Assembly: GCA_945643635.1 (NCBI GenBank)
Contig: CALZFC010000059.1
Location: 1,526,501-1,590,500 of the forward strand
Direction of reading: 5' to 3'
Source: Allodiplogaster sudhausi
Lineage: Eukaryota; Nematoda; Chromadorea; Rhabditida; Diplogasteridae
Length of the DNA stretch: 64,000 bases
The notes beneath the pieces were generated by a model that saw only the letters and a list, made by a program, of their open reading frames with translations, made no database searches and was not told where the DNA came from. Made by a program: the position numbers and the translations under genes. Below are positions 1 to 11,189 of the stretch, piece by piece (position 1 is the stretch's first letter; each line of letters opens with the position of its first letter).

Positions 1-1605
1 GATTTTCAATTAAAATAATCATTTTCATCGAGACAGCGGGGCAAATTCTATAATATGGACATTTCGACAACTTGTTCATCCCAGAGAATATGCCTGTCTT
101 CTTCGCGTTATTCAAGGGAGAGCTTTGTTGCCTAATAATTTATCGCCCAAAGACATATGTATGTAAGTGCAAGGAGAGAGCAAAGAAGGTATAGACCACA
201 GACAGATGAGATAGAGCGTGAGAGGTAATGATAGAGGGATAGAAAGAGAAGGAAAGAGAGAGAGAAAGAATGAAGGGAGACTTCCCATCGATTTCCGCCC
301 TTCTGGTAGTCACACACTACTCCACTCAAGCGGCGACGGCCGTTTCATCTCTTCGCCCCTATGACAGCGAGTTCTAGATTCCCCTAGCAGCATACATCTG
401 CCCCTAATACTAATGAGGATATGTCGATGAACTGCTATGACTTATGTAGTAAGTTACTTTTATATGCTTTTTATATTAGTATATCATATATTTGGATTTG
501 TCAAAGGCTATGAAATAATAAAAATAGAAATATTTCTTGTTTTACAGTGTACTACGCCAATGTCGCCATCTTATGGATAGTGAGAATTCATTAGAAATCT
601 CATCATGAAATCAGTACCACATGCTTCTCAACGAGCGGACGAAGCCTGACCATGAGGCTAGTGTTTTATTATGAGTAATGTCTTTTAAGCTCTTTTTAAA
701 AAAAAGTTTGAAATTTTATTAATAAGCTGTATGGTTTTAAAGTTTACTAGCTATGTTTGGTGCAAAGTCATTACATAAGTACATATATAAACATGGATAC
801 ATATGTACATACTTCCATAGATACATACGTACATACTTCCTATTCGCTCCCTCGCCTCCGCGCTCTCAGCGTTAGAAGCTTATTGAATTTATAGCTTCTC
901 ACTGTCTTAAGCTTAAGACGTTCTACAGCCTACCCGTAATTTTATTTTGCTTGATCTAGTTTCATGTAGTGAGATAAATCTCTGATTCAACTGTCAATGT
1001 CTCTGCTAACCTTGCTGATCATGCCTGTTTTACATTTTTTTCCCGTTTGCGCGTCTCTATTTTCTAAAGACGCTCCAACCGAAAATAACCAGCTCTGCTG
1101 AAGGAGGGGAAATCACTCTTTCAATCACTCTTACCTTATCCTTTTCCTGATATTGATTACTTTAGATGTCAAGCCTGAGACTCGGTTACGTGGACCCGGA
1201 AAATTGTCCGTTCATTTATAGCAATTCGCCGGGAAACATGAAAGGTTTTCTTGAAGATAAAAATTTTCCAGAAGAACTAATAAGTTTAAAAAATTTAAAT
1301 AGTTGAATTTTTTAAAATTATACTCACGTTCAGAACAAAACTCGTTCCATATGAAAACGAATATACATACATATCATCTGAGGTGTATTACAAGCGATTT
1401 GGCTCGAAGCCGCCAAGAGAGCAGGATATCATTCCATTCAGCTCGTGAGCTTTCCTGAATACGGTTAAGTTTTGCAAATACCATTTGCAAGCTTACGTAT
1501 AGAATATTTTTAGCATCGCATAGTGCGCCTACTTATACTCTATAATCAATCAATTAAATTTATCATTGTATCGGGCCGTTTGTGAGATAAAGACCATATT
1601 CCCTG
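1..1605. other. Intergenic, no gene seen
   Basis: AT-rich sequence with short open frames only. A purine-rich patch lies near 200-280. I see no exon-like frame with matching splice sites and no RNA gene. Confidence 0.5.
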
Positions 1606-1737
1606 ACCTCTCTCACTTTCAGTCGCACTCTCTCACTTACTTTTAGTCGCTCTCTCTCTCACTTTCACTCGCTCGCTCTCTCTCACTTTCACTGGCTTTC
1701 TCTCTCTCACTTTCACTCGCTCTCACTCTCTCACTCG
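1606..1737. repeat. (CT)n-rich microsatellite
   Basis: Interrupted CT/CTTT repeat (CTCTCACTTTCACTCGCTC-like units). It produces a Ser/Arg/Glu-rich open frame on the opposite strand that is an artefact of composition. Confidence 0.9.
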
Positions 1738-1829
1738 TATCCCTTAATGAAGTTAACGTTCCAGTCTCCGTGCCCATCTGACATTCGGCTCGATGCAACG
1801 GATAAATTGATAGATTCAGGCACATATTC

Positions 1830-1975
<146 letters not shown>

Positions 1976-2037
1976 TGTAAATGCCTCATGCCAGAGTTTT
2001 TTTTATACTTCTCATGGCTGACTTTGCTATTCTAAGG

Positions 2038-2099
2038 TGGCTACGATGCCGGAAACGGTACGACGTTCACTGGAGTCCTCGGAGCCATTCAGGAGGGTG
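2038..2099 (+). other. Possible orphan exon
   Basis: A 62-base stretch sits between an acceptor-like TTCTAAG and a strong donor GAGG|GTGAGT. It reads in frame as a Gly-rich peptide (YDAGNGTTFTGVLGAIQE). No partner exon is visible nearby and I do not recognise the family. It could be a gene fragment moved by duplication. Confidence 0.22.
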
Positions 2100-2324
2100 A
2101 GTGGAAAGAAGTTATTCACGGTGTTTTTAAAGGTTTTCACGAAAATAATTTCGAATCGCTGCAGATACATTCGAGAGAGAGAGAGAGCGCGAGAGATACG
2201 AAGGAAGGTGCAGGTGCTGCAAACTGAGAAAAAATCGTTGGTATAACGATATTGCCAAGCCTTACCATCAGTCTTGCAATGGTGAGCCAGTGGGGAAGCA
2301 GTCCACGTTGCCAAAGCAAAGGAT

Positions 2325-2410
2325 CATAATCATACTCATAGTCGTCCGTAGTGTATTGTTTTAGCGTTTGACTGGAAATCTTAATATCCCAGGTTCGATG
2401 CCCGGCCGAG
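2325..2410 (+). repeat. tRNA-like (SINE head) fragment
   Basis: A TAGTGTATTG stretch resembles a degenerate A box. Downstream GGTTCGATGCC matches the B-box consensus, at tRNA-like spacing. The sequence resembles the SINE heads at 23.4-24.4 kb. No cloverleaf acceptor stem pairs, so it is not called as a tRNA gene. Confidence 0.4.
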
Positions 2411-2892
2411 AATAGGTGTTTGGAAGTGTGCTCTCTCTCTCAGAGGCGACGGGTGCGTTGCGGTTGTAAGGGGGAGAGAGCAAGGGATTTCATCATTCTA
2501 AGCCTAAGTGTCCGTGAGAGATGGTTTGGTGCGTCTCGATGGTCAAGTGGTTTTTTGGTCAGGCTGGTATTTTTCAATTGTGGTCATTATGGGGCTGGTG
2601 TTGTTCTCCTGGTAAAAGGGAGGGCGGCCAGACCGGCTTGATCCTTCTGTACTTTCTGAGGTCATCGTCATTGACCCTGCATCCTTCCTTTGTAAATGAT
2701 GGATTTTATCCTCCTGTACCTTCTGCATCTCAGGCCGCATGCATGGATCGCGACCTGGAGGCAGGCATCATGTAACCGCATGTGATAAAATAGCTATTAG
2801 ACCAAAAAGTTATCACAGAGATGTTCTAGAATAAATATCAACCATCTATACAATAAAAATTACCAGAATACCAAAGAAATAAATCATTTTGT

Positions 2893-3330
2893 CTAGCACG
2901 CATAAATGTGCAAAACTAGGTAAGTCAAATTATTGATTTTTTCTAGCCCTGTAGTTTATCAATGAAACCAATAAGCTGCTACTAATTATCTGACAGTATA
3001 AAGAAGCAACCCTGAAAATTTCATTAACTTTCATAAACTTTGAAGGAAAATATGTGTGAAAAACCAAAAGTTCACGTTTCTCTGAGCGCCACTGTATGTA
3101 TATCGTCATTGACCCTGCATCCTTCCTTTCGTGGTGTTACTATATATATATATAATGGGCAACTCGGGTGAATTGAGTTATTGATTTTTTCTCGCTCTAT
3201 TGTGGATCTATGAAACAAATATTGTGTAGCTATAGATCTAACACTATGAAGAAGCAGCCCTGAAAATGTCATTAACTTTCATCCACTTTGAAGAAAAATA
3301 TACTTGAAAAACCAAAAGTTGATAGACTTT
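2893..3330 (+). repeat. Two diverged copies of a ~190-bp dispersed repeat
   Basis: The segments about 2893-3100 and 3140-3330 share blocks such as CCTGAAAATTTCATTAAC, TTGATTTTTTCT and AAAACCAAAAGTT in the same order. A third copy lies inside an intron of the UNC-93-like gene at about 6358-6545. The family is unknown; a MITE is plausible. Confidence 0.6.
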
Positions 3331-4301
3331 TTAACGGAACATACATAGATATGTATGTATGCATGTTTCTAGACCTTGCTTTTTCACTTTCAAGAAACAA
3401 ATATTGAATTAAATAACCTCTTTCAGCGCCCTGAAGAGACATGCGGCCCAGAGTTCATCGTGGAGAGGGATTTGGAAAACAACATTCTCATCGGAAAACA
3501 CAAAAGAAGTGAACGGCAGGCCAGTTTTCGCGATAATATTCTTCTGTTGTTCAATTGAGGATTAGAGAAACCACTACCGTGAAAGGTTTCTGTAGAAGAA
3601 GGAGAAGATTGGAAAATAAAGATTATGCGATCAGGCAATTCGAAGATCGGATGAAAACAGCCTGAAAGTAGACCCCATGTGAGGCGTGAAAACGAATAAA
3701 GAATCAACGGGAGGATGGAACAGGAAAGATGAGATTCACAGCAGAAGAAGTTCTATCTGTACTGTAGCTGGCATTCATCTTGATCCTTCTATAAAAAAAA
3801 GTGCTCGGACTCTCTGAAGTTTAGAAATCAGTTTCATTTTGTTCTTTAAGTGATTTATGTAGGTGTGTAACGATTGATGGCACAGTGAACACAATGTTGA
3901 TGAGTTGAAGAAGGATGACTTATTAAGTCATTCTATTATCGTTTATTGAAGAATGAAATGATGCAAGCATACAGCATTTCATTGATTATTTATGCATTAG
4001 CATTATGCATTTTACTTGACCTTTGTGATATCAAATTACAAATTGTACAAACAAGCAAACAAAAAATGGCAGCATATTTCAAAATATGTAAATGTTAGTA
4101 TAGTTGTTGATATGTAGCTTCACCAAGTTGCCGTTATTTCATTGCAATTCCCGTTGACTTTCATAGCCGAGCTTTCCTTCGCTTTTTCATCGGTTCTGAA
4201 TAATAAACATGAGTTTTTTTTCTTATATAGCTTTTCCCGATGCAAGCTCTGCTTTCTCTGTCCCTCTGACCTCTGCACTCTCGTAACTGGCAATTTAAAA
4301 A
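3331..4301. other. Intergenic, no gene seen
   Basis: Short unrelated frames on both strands, no convincing exon. This flanks the 3' end of the UNC-93-like gene, which is transcribed leftwards and stops at 4302. Confidence 0.5.
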
Positions 4302-7300
4302 TCAATTTAGTTCTGAAACATAATTTATTTTTAAGGCAAATAAATATATAAAATGAAAAAATTGCCTAATCTCGCCGGCCGCAATCCAGAAACTGTACGC
4401 GGCGATCACTGAAAGGAGGCCCATGCCGACGGCGTAGTGATAGACAGAAAGCAGCGGCGACAGCACAAAAAGCACGACACCCGCGATCGCCTTAAATGAG
4501 CAAAAAAAAATCACTCTGTTATTGGCGTCTTTTTGCTGACACAAGGGAGCGTGTGCTTTAGAAGACTAGACTTCCAAATTCAGAAAAATATAGATAGATT
4601 ATTGCAAAGTTGCGTGCTTCTTTAACATTATGATCGTAATCCTTCTCTTCATCACCATGCGAATTTTCTCTTCATCACCATGAACTGCATGTAAGACATG
4701 AATAATATGCATAATTGTAAAGCAATGCCGATTACAAAATCCAGAATGTTGTACCTTTTCACAGAATAAATATTTGAAGCGAAAATAAGGTTATAAAAAG
4801 TCTGGCGGAGGGAGAGAGCGAGATGGCTAACATGATAGAATCGAGCGATGGCGAATGACTGGGCGCGAAAAGCGGGCAGGACGAGCGAGCTGATGACTCC
4901 TCGCGTCGTGCCATTCGCGTTGTCGGCCATGCCCATGAGGACGGCGACGCACAAGCAAATCCAACGGCTTAATTTCATATTACTTTGTTTTCTCTCCAAG
5001 ACTGCCTTGATTCATGTGCTGTGACCATAGAAGCTGTGACCACTGGAATGGTCACAGCACAGCACAAACTACAAAGATCATATGTTGGTCATCACACCAC
5101 GCACTCTCATAATAACTAATCAACATACCTCGGCTGGACGAGCAACGGCTTCTCATCGTTCGTCATGTACGTCGACGGCGCGGGCGTCGATGCGAGAAAG
5201 AGAAAGTAGACGAGAAAGTGGACGGAGATGTTGACGAGCAACAGAGGACGGAGGCCAAAGTTGCGGACGCGACCAGACGCCGCCGCAGTGAAAATGCCCA
5301 CTGGACAAGAATGTACAAATGAAGAGGCAGAAATACCCGGAAATGCATCAGTAGGGCCATGAATTTCTGATATTATTCAAGTTAGCCTTGTTTTCAGCCG
5401 TTATTTGGACTACGGGACTCGACACCGCCGTAATGACGATGCCCACTCGAAGAAACAGAAATAATTTAAACGCCCGAAATAGCATTTGTTTTCTAATGCA
5501 ATATAGTTTTGAATTTCATTTTTGTCTGCTTCGCCGGGCGTAATTTGGTCATGCATCACAACGCGCAACGCCATGACGATTTAGATTCAGAGAGAAAAGA
5601 TTTAAAAAAGAAACGGACGAAATAAATGGTTCACTGGAACTCAGGCAAAATTGCTGATTTAGAAAAAGAAACAGAAATTGCCATTGATAATTCATTAATA
5701 AATTTTTAAGAGAGTAATAGAATTCTTTTTTAAAAGAAAATTAACTGATTAGAATGCCGGCGACGGCGAACATGGCATAGTAAGCAGGGAGCATTGTGTC
5801 AGTGCTCAGAGTGTTCGTGAAGACGAGAGAGGTCGGGTAGATCGACAGCCAGAAAGAGTGGAAGGCGCCCATGTACAGGTAGTAAGGCGTAACCAAGAGG
5901 ATTCGACGATGAGACAACGCGCGCAGCATCTTCCCTGAGACAGCAGAACAAAAGTTCGACGGAAAACCATCGAATCATTTTTATTCTGCGATATCATCCT
6001 CATTTAATAATATAATATATTAATTCAATCAATAAGTGGACTTATCTAGAGTAAAAATAACAAAATATTTATTGATTTACTTATACATGGATCGCCCAAT
6101 CAATCGATGGGGAGGGGGAGAAGAAAAAATAGGATGCACATACTCGTCTGCTCGAATAGCCACAGCGGCGGTTCCATGCTCTTGTCGCATTCATCAGCGA
6201 TGCTGTCGTTGACCCGCCGCGTCGGCAGCAACGCGAGCAACGCGGCAGACAGAAGAGACAGACTCGCGAAGGCGCCGAAGAGGATTCTTCAAAGTAAAAG
6301 TTGATTAATAACAATATAAATATATAACAAGAATTTGGAAAAAAGGCAAATATATATTTGTCCAGCATGCCTAAATGTGCTATCCGGGAGATTCTAGATA
6401 ATTCTTTCTTACGATCAATCGTGGTTCAGTGAAACCAATACACCGCTAATTAATGCTTGACTGTATAACTTAAAATCCTGAATATTCCACTAAAATTCTC
6501 CATCTTTAAAAAAAGTTTTGGCCGAAAAGCATAAATTCCGAGTTTTTATGAGTATGTATGTACATACATTAAAATATATAAAATTTTATTTTAAATAAAA
6601 AAGATATAAACCGAATCTCCGCGTCTGAGTAATATCGATATCCACCGTCGGCCAACTCAGCCGCGCCCTCGGCTGCGCTGAAGTTGCTGCAGACTATGTA
6701 GACCAGTCCGCCAAAGAAAATGCTTAAAATAGATAGTTAAAGAATAAAAATTTTTCGCGTATCCAAAAAGGGAACTTTTTTTATCTCCTGCTATATTTTT
6801 TTATACATAATATACTTCATAACAAATGTCCCTTTTTCACAATCAAATGAACTTGCCTTGAGCTCATCGTGGACCACGCAATGGATTGGTTGCGCGAGAT
6901 CGTTCTCCTTGTAGAGAATTCGGCCATGTATTCCGCGAATCCGGTATAATACGCTGTGACATTTTTAGAAGTACTTATTAGCAAATGGATAGAAAGAGAA
7001 GAAAGTTTTAATCAATTACAAATATAAAAATATAAAAAAGGCAAAAAAAGGATTAAATACAAGAGATGGAAGCGCCGATGGCAACGCAGCCGACAAAGTA
7101 AAGAATGCGATGAAGAAAGAGAAAGGTCGCAAGGTAGAAAGCGATCAGAAGGGCGCCGATCACCATTAGCCACTAAAACGGGAAAAGATAGAAAAAATAA
7201 ATAATCTTTTTTACATTTAAATTTAGCGATATATTCATGCTTTATTATTTTTATGCGGATTAAAATAAAATCTAAACAGCGGCTCACTTTTGGTCGAACG

Positions 7301-7849
7301 TAATTAAGGTATGAGGGAGCGAAAAAGGTCGTAATGCATAGCGCTCCGTTGAAGACGGCGAGACTGAACAGGTAGATCATTATTGGTAGCTCTTTTTTGC
7401 TATGTGATTTAAAGAATAATTTTTATAAATTAAAAAGGTTATTGCCAGCATTTGCGTATTTAAAAAAAAAACAAATGAATTATTTCATTGTAGAAAATAC
7501 TCACCCATAGTAGCCATCGTGGCTGCCAAAGTCTTCCGGTCGCCGCTGATGCAGCGAGTGGAGGATTGGCTCGACAACGAAGCTCTCAATGAACAGCGCG
7601 ATCAAGACAGACCACTGCCATCTCCATGCTATATGCCGTCTTCGGGGACTATCAAAGGGGCAGGGGCCAAAAGACTCTTTACCCCCTCCTACGGTCGCCC
7701 GTGCGTACAGAACATGAACATGATAACAAAAGGGGGGAGAACGGAACCTGAATGTCATATCCAATAAACATAAACAGAGAAGCGACTCCAAGGAAGAGGG
7801 CGCAGATCGTCTGGTATCGCGAATCGCTCAATCCATCGAACATGATCAT
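4302..7849 (-). CDS. UNC-93-like multi-pass membrane protein (major-facilitator family)
   Basis: Eleven exons join in phase to 495 residues: 7849-7748, 7614-7505, 7399-7288, 7172-7061, 6953-6857, 6722-6612, 6286-6144, 5934-5746, 5300-5129, 4982-4832 and 4490-4302. The length suits UNC-93/MFSD11 proteins. Recognisable family stretches are GYYG (end of exon 2), YYTGFAEYMAEFS (exon 5), the cytoplasmic linker after LLALLPTRR (exon 7), LYMGAFHSFW (exon 8) and FGLRP (exon 9), with about 11 hydrophobic helices. UNC-93 relatives are membrane proteins that regulate or associate with K+ channels in muscle; the substrate of this paralogue is unknown. Intron 5 has a GC donor (AG|GCAAGT). No signal peptide is needed. 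A decayed copy lies at 33.7-36.1 kb. Family confidence is high; exact ends of exons 10 and 11 are moderate. Confidence 0.85.
6358..6545 (+). repeat. Dispersed repeat copy in an intron
   Basis: Third copy of the family at 2893-3330, inserted in the UNC-93-like gene's sixth intron. The duplicated block at 33.7 kb lacks it, so it either arrived after the duplication or was lost there. Confidence 0.5.
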
Positions 7850-8788
7850 CTATTGCCGAGTAACTGAATACTAATCACATGGTTAGTCATTTGGGATAAG
7901 ATGAAAAAAATTGATGGAAGAAACAGTTGAACGCATTCTAATGCTACATATCCTACACGGTGTTGCCAAGAACAGCATTTATATCTTCATCATAGGGTAC
8001 ACTATTGGCTAGAAGTAGACTATGAACATGAATATGAATTAGCTTGAGAGGCTTATCGTATGACCTAGGCCGGTTGTGCAATATTGAGAAACCAGACACC
8101 CGAAACACCGCGAATCAGGAAGGGGGAGGAAGAGAAAAACCGAGGGAATTCATTATTAAAGGAGCCAAAAAGTGTATTCTTTATCAAGAAGATTTGCCTC
8201 CTTCTTTGCCTGAAGTTAGTCAATCTAAGATATGAACTTGCATATATATGTACATACATATGCACATATGCTTCAAAACTCAACCGCGGCAAACTTTTCG
8301 CGCAATCACAAATCTGCCTTCTAATTCAGCCTGTTACAGTGATTAAAAGTTATTAGTTGTCTTCACATGCCGCTGGTCTTCTTCTGATTTCGCAGCGGCT
8401 GTTGATCAAATCTGTATGTTTATGAAAACAAGACTTCCCCTGTAGGGATTTCAAATGCAAATTCTTCGGATAATTTTTCGCTGTTCATGCGATTCTCTAT
8501 TAATTAATTACATCACCTAAACATTGAAAAACATCCTTTAATCACTGAATATTCGTAATCTTCGTGTTCTATGCTGTCATGGGACACACGAAAACATTTC
8601 TCAAATTTTCTTTTTCAATCGCAAAAATTGTAACATATTTTCTTCCATAAATTCAAGCTGCCATGTATTCATAACTCACAAGCTACACATTTATCTTGGG
8701 AAGCGTTCGAGTGAAGGGAGTGGAGAGCAGGGGGAGGGAGCATATGAATGGGAGCAGGAAGAGAGGGAGGGAGAAAGCGGCAGTTCGT
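7850..8788. other. Spacer between divergent ends, no gene seen
   Basis: Upstream of the UNC-93-like start and downstream of the 8.8-9.96 kb gene, both on the minus strand. A conserved copy exists at 36.1-37.28 kb, including identical stretches near 8560-8690 and 37065-37190. It presumably holds the UNC-93-like promoter; no motif is clear. Confidence 0.5.
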
Positions 8789-9955
8789 CTACGCCTTCAC
8801 CGTCGCCGGAAGGAGGTACTCGATCAGGCCGGCCAGCGTCCACGCCCTGAAGGATATTTATTATTTTATATTTCAAAAAATAAAAAATAAATAAGTCAAA
8901 CTTGTGATCGGCGGCGGTCCTTTGCTTCTTCTCGTTAAGACGGTGGCCGTGCAGAAGACCCTCGGCGTCATCCATCTCCATCGCCGTTTTCGTGTCTGAA
9001 ATCGATTTAGCAACACATCAGTTCGGTTCGCGTTTCTTCAAGAGGATCCGAACCCTCGCTGCTCGGATTGCTGCCGTCAGCATTCTACCACTCGGCCAAG
9101 CAGCACATTCCAAATTCCAACCGTAATCGAAGCGCATCGCCGTCCTTGGTCGCGACCGGCACGGCCTCAATGGCCGCGGCGGCGCCCGGCAACTCGAGCA
9201 CCGTCAGCGGCGGCGAGAAGTCGCGCGAGAGACGAATCGACAGGTCCACGACGCACTCGCGGCGCGTCTCCGTCCCCTTCTCTGCGATCCAGATGCTGCA
9301 AGGGGTCGTTTTCCTTGGAACTTGCTTCCATGTTGGAAGGGAGCGCACCGTAGCTGGGAGAGGTTTGCACGGGTGACCGGAGGCGCGTAGACGGAGACCT
9401 TGTGGGTGTCGAACTGAAAGGGTTGTTATTACATATAATTAGTCTCCGATATTTGATATGATATTGTTTGAACTGTTGAGCTACCGTATACCTCGATTAG
9501 GATTACTGTAGGGCTGTATTTTCGGTGTTACAGTATACCTCGAGGACGCCCATGTTGTCGGAGACGACCGTGATGCGGACTATGGCGTAGGTGCGAGCGC
9601 GGACGATCATCTGAGACGAGTCGAGTTGGACGACCGCCGCCGACGAGGGAACGAGCTGGGAATGGCGAAACACATTTATATATGCTCTTTTGCTTTTGAC
9701 TTTTCACTAGTTTGCACTTCATTTCATCCTGGTGTCGTAAATTTACTGTAGTTTCAATTCTGATTAATTATTTCATCTTATACGCTGATTGTAAGATCAC
9801 CGTCTAGATAAAAGGATGATATCCCTGGATATCTCGATGACGTTCAGTACCTTGACGAGAAAGTCCGAATTCGTCATGTTGCGCAGGACGAGTCGACGTG
9901 ATTCGGGCTCATCAGAGTGCGGGAAGAGGATGAAGGAGATGTTAGAGGCTGCCAT
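8789..9955 (-). CDS. Unrecognised small protein, possible MSP/Ig-like fold and C-terminal hydrophobic tail
   Basis: Six exons can be phased: 9955-9851, 9655-9539, 9413-9349, 9295 to about 9145, 8995-8902 and 8846-8789 (about 195 residues). The N-terminus alternates strand-like stretches (SFILFPHSDEPESRRLVLRN, then TYAIVRITVVSDN) in a way that recalls an MSP or VAP-type beta sandwich, but no diagnostic residues are present. The last exon encodes a hydrophobic WTLAGLIEYLL end. The boundary of exon 4 is unresolved: an inserted tRNA-like unit with flanking direct repeats lies there and no good GT donor is in phase. The intron of only 52 bp between exons 3 and 4 is inferred from phase. A frameshifted second copy is at 37,282-38,456. 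Confidence 0.5.
9005..9115 (-). repeat. tRNA-derived SINE-like insertion
   Basis: On the minus strand TGGCCGAGTGG matches the A-box consensus and GGTTCGGATCC the B box, about 45 bases apart as in tRNAs. The acceptor arms do not pair. The unit lies between direct repeats of CATCGCCGT type at about 8979-8996 and 9136 onwards, suggesting target duplication. The same unit is in the second gene copy at 37.54-37.62 kb, so it predates the segmental duplication. Confidence 0.5.
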
Positions 9956-11026
9956 GGCGGGGAGGAAAGGAGAGCGGAGGGCTAGAAGGGATTAAAGAAT
10001 CAATCATTAGAAAAAAATAATTGAGGTGGGTGAAAAAATAAAGAAATAGGATGCTCATGGACGAGTGAGAGCGTGAAGGGGTGGAATAAAGGAGATGGGA
10101 AAGGGAGGAAAAGATGAAGAGAGAAAAGGAACAAGCCGCTCACCGCAGAAGATGTTAGTCGAACTGCTGAAGAATTCTCCGCTATCGCCTCGTCTCTTCA
10201 GACTTGTTGCGAAATATTGCACTTGTTATTGAATAGGTTATTGAAGAAAAGATCATTATAATTAGCTGCCCTATGCGGAAAGAGTAGACTAAAATAGCGC
10301 AAACTAAAATTTTCATACCGATATCTGACCTTCTCACGTGTCAAATGAAGTTTTTGATAAGGTGAGAAGATTCTGGAAGCAAAGAAAAATGTGCATTTCT
10401 TAAAACAATTCTGACGAATCGAAGAATCTGAATCTGAGGCAGCAAATTTTGCATTAGTTTTCAAACAGATTTTTTTACATTGCTAAAAACAATACTGCCG
10501 TAAAAAACTAAAATTATATATTAATAAGTATAAAACATTCGAGGCCAGGTGTTGCGAAGCCATTTCCAAAAGGAAATTGATTTAATTCTTTTCTGGAAAA
10601 CAATTAAAATTCCCTTTTGACTTTCTGTTCTTTTTTGTAAATAATTATTTCGTATTATGTTTGCTATGATTTCAACCGCTTTCTATTTCTATTTCGATTA
10701 AAGTGTACATTTTCTAGAAGGATTGGAAGTTTCTGGAATGTAAAATATTAATGCAAATTAAATATTTTTAACTGCTTCTTGTCGACTTCACGTAATAAGT
10801 GCTTCGAAGTGCAATTTCAAAAGTTTCGAGGGGAAAATAAAGCATGTAAATTGCTTTTGAATTTGGTGATTTGCACCGATTTCTATCGTTCTCACGTTGA
10901 AAGTGCTTTTCTGGATCTTTATCGAAGTTTCTAGAAGGAAAAGGGAGTATGCAAATGAGGTTTTCGGAGAGTTTAAAAGGGGTTTTTCAGCCCATTTCCC
11001 ATCATTCCCGTTTTCGCTCTCATAGG
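9956..11026. other. Spacer upstream of the DM9 gene, no gene seen
   Basis: Lies between divergently transcribed genes (left one -, right one +), so it may hold both promoters. The segment to about 10,773 is duplicated at 38.46-39.23 kb. I see no clear TATA or initiator. Confidence 0.5.
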
Positions 11027-11151
11027 ATGCCTGCTGCAGTTCAAGAGGACTCCTGGGCTTTCCAGCCCATCGGCTCGCCTTTCCCGGATAAGCCGGTGAA
11101 TTTCCCTTCCCTCACTTCCTCTCCATACTCTCTCGCCCACCCAATTATCTT

Positions 11152-11189
<38 letters not shown>

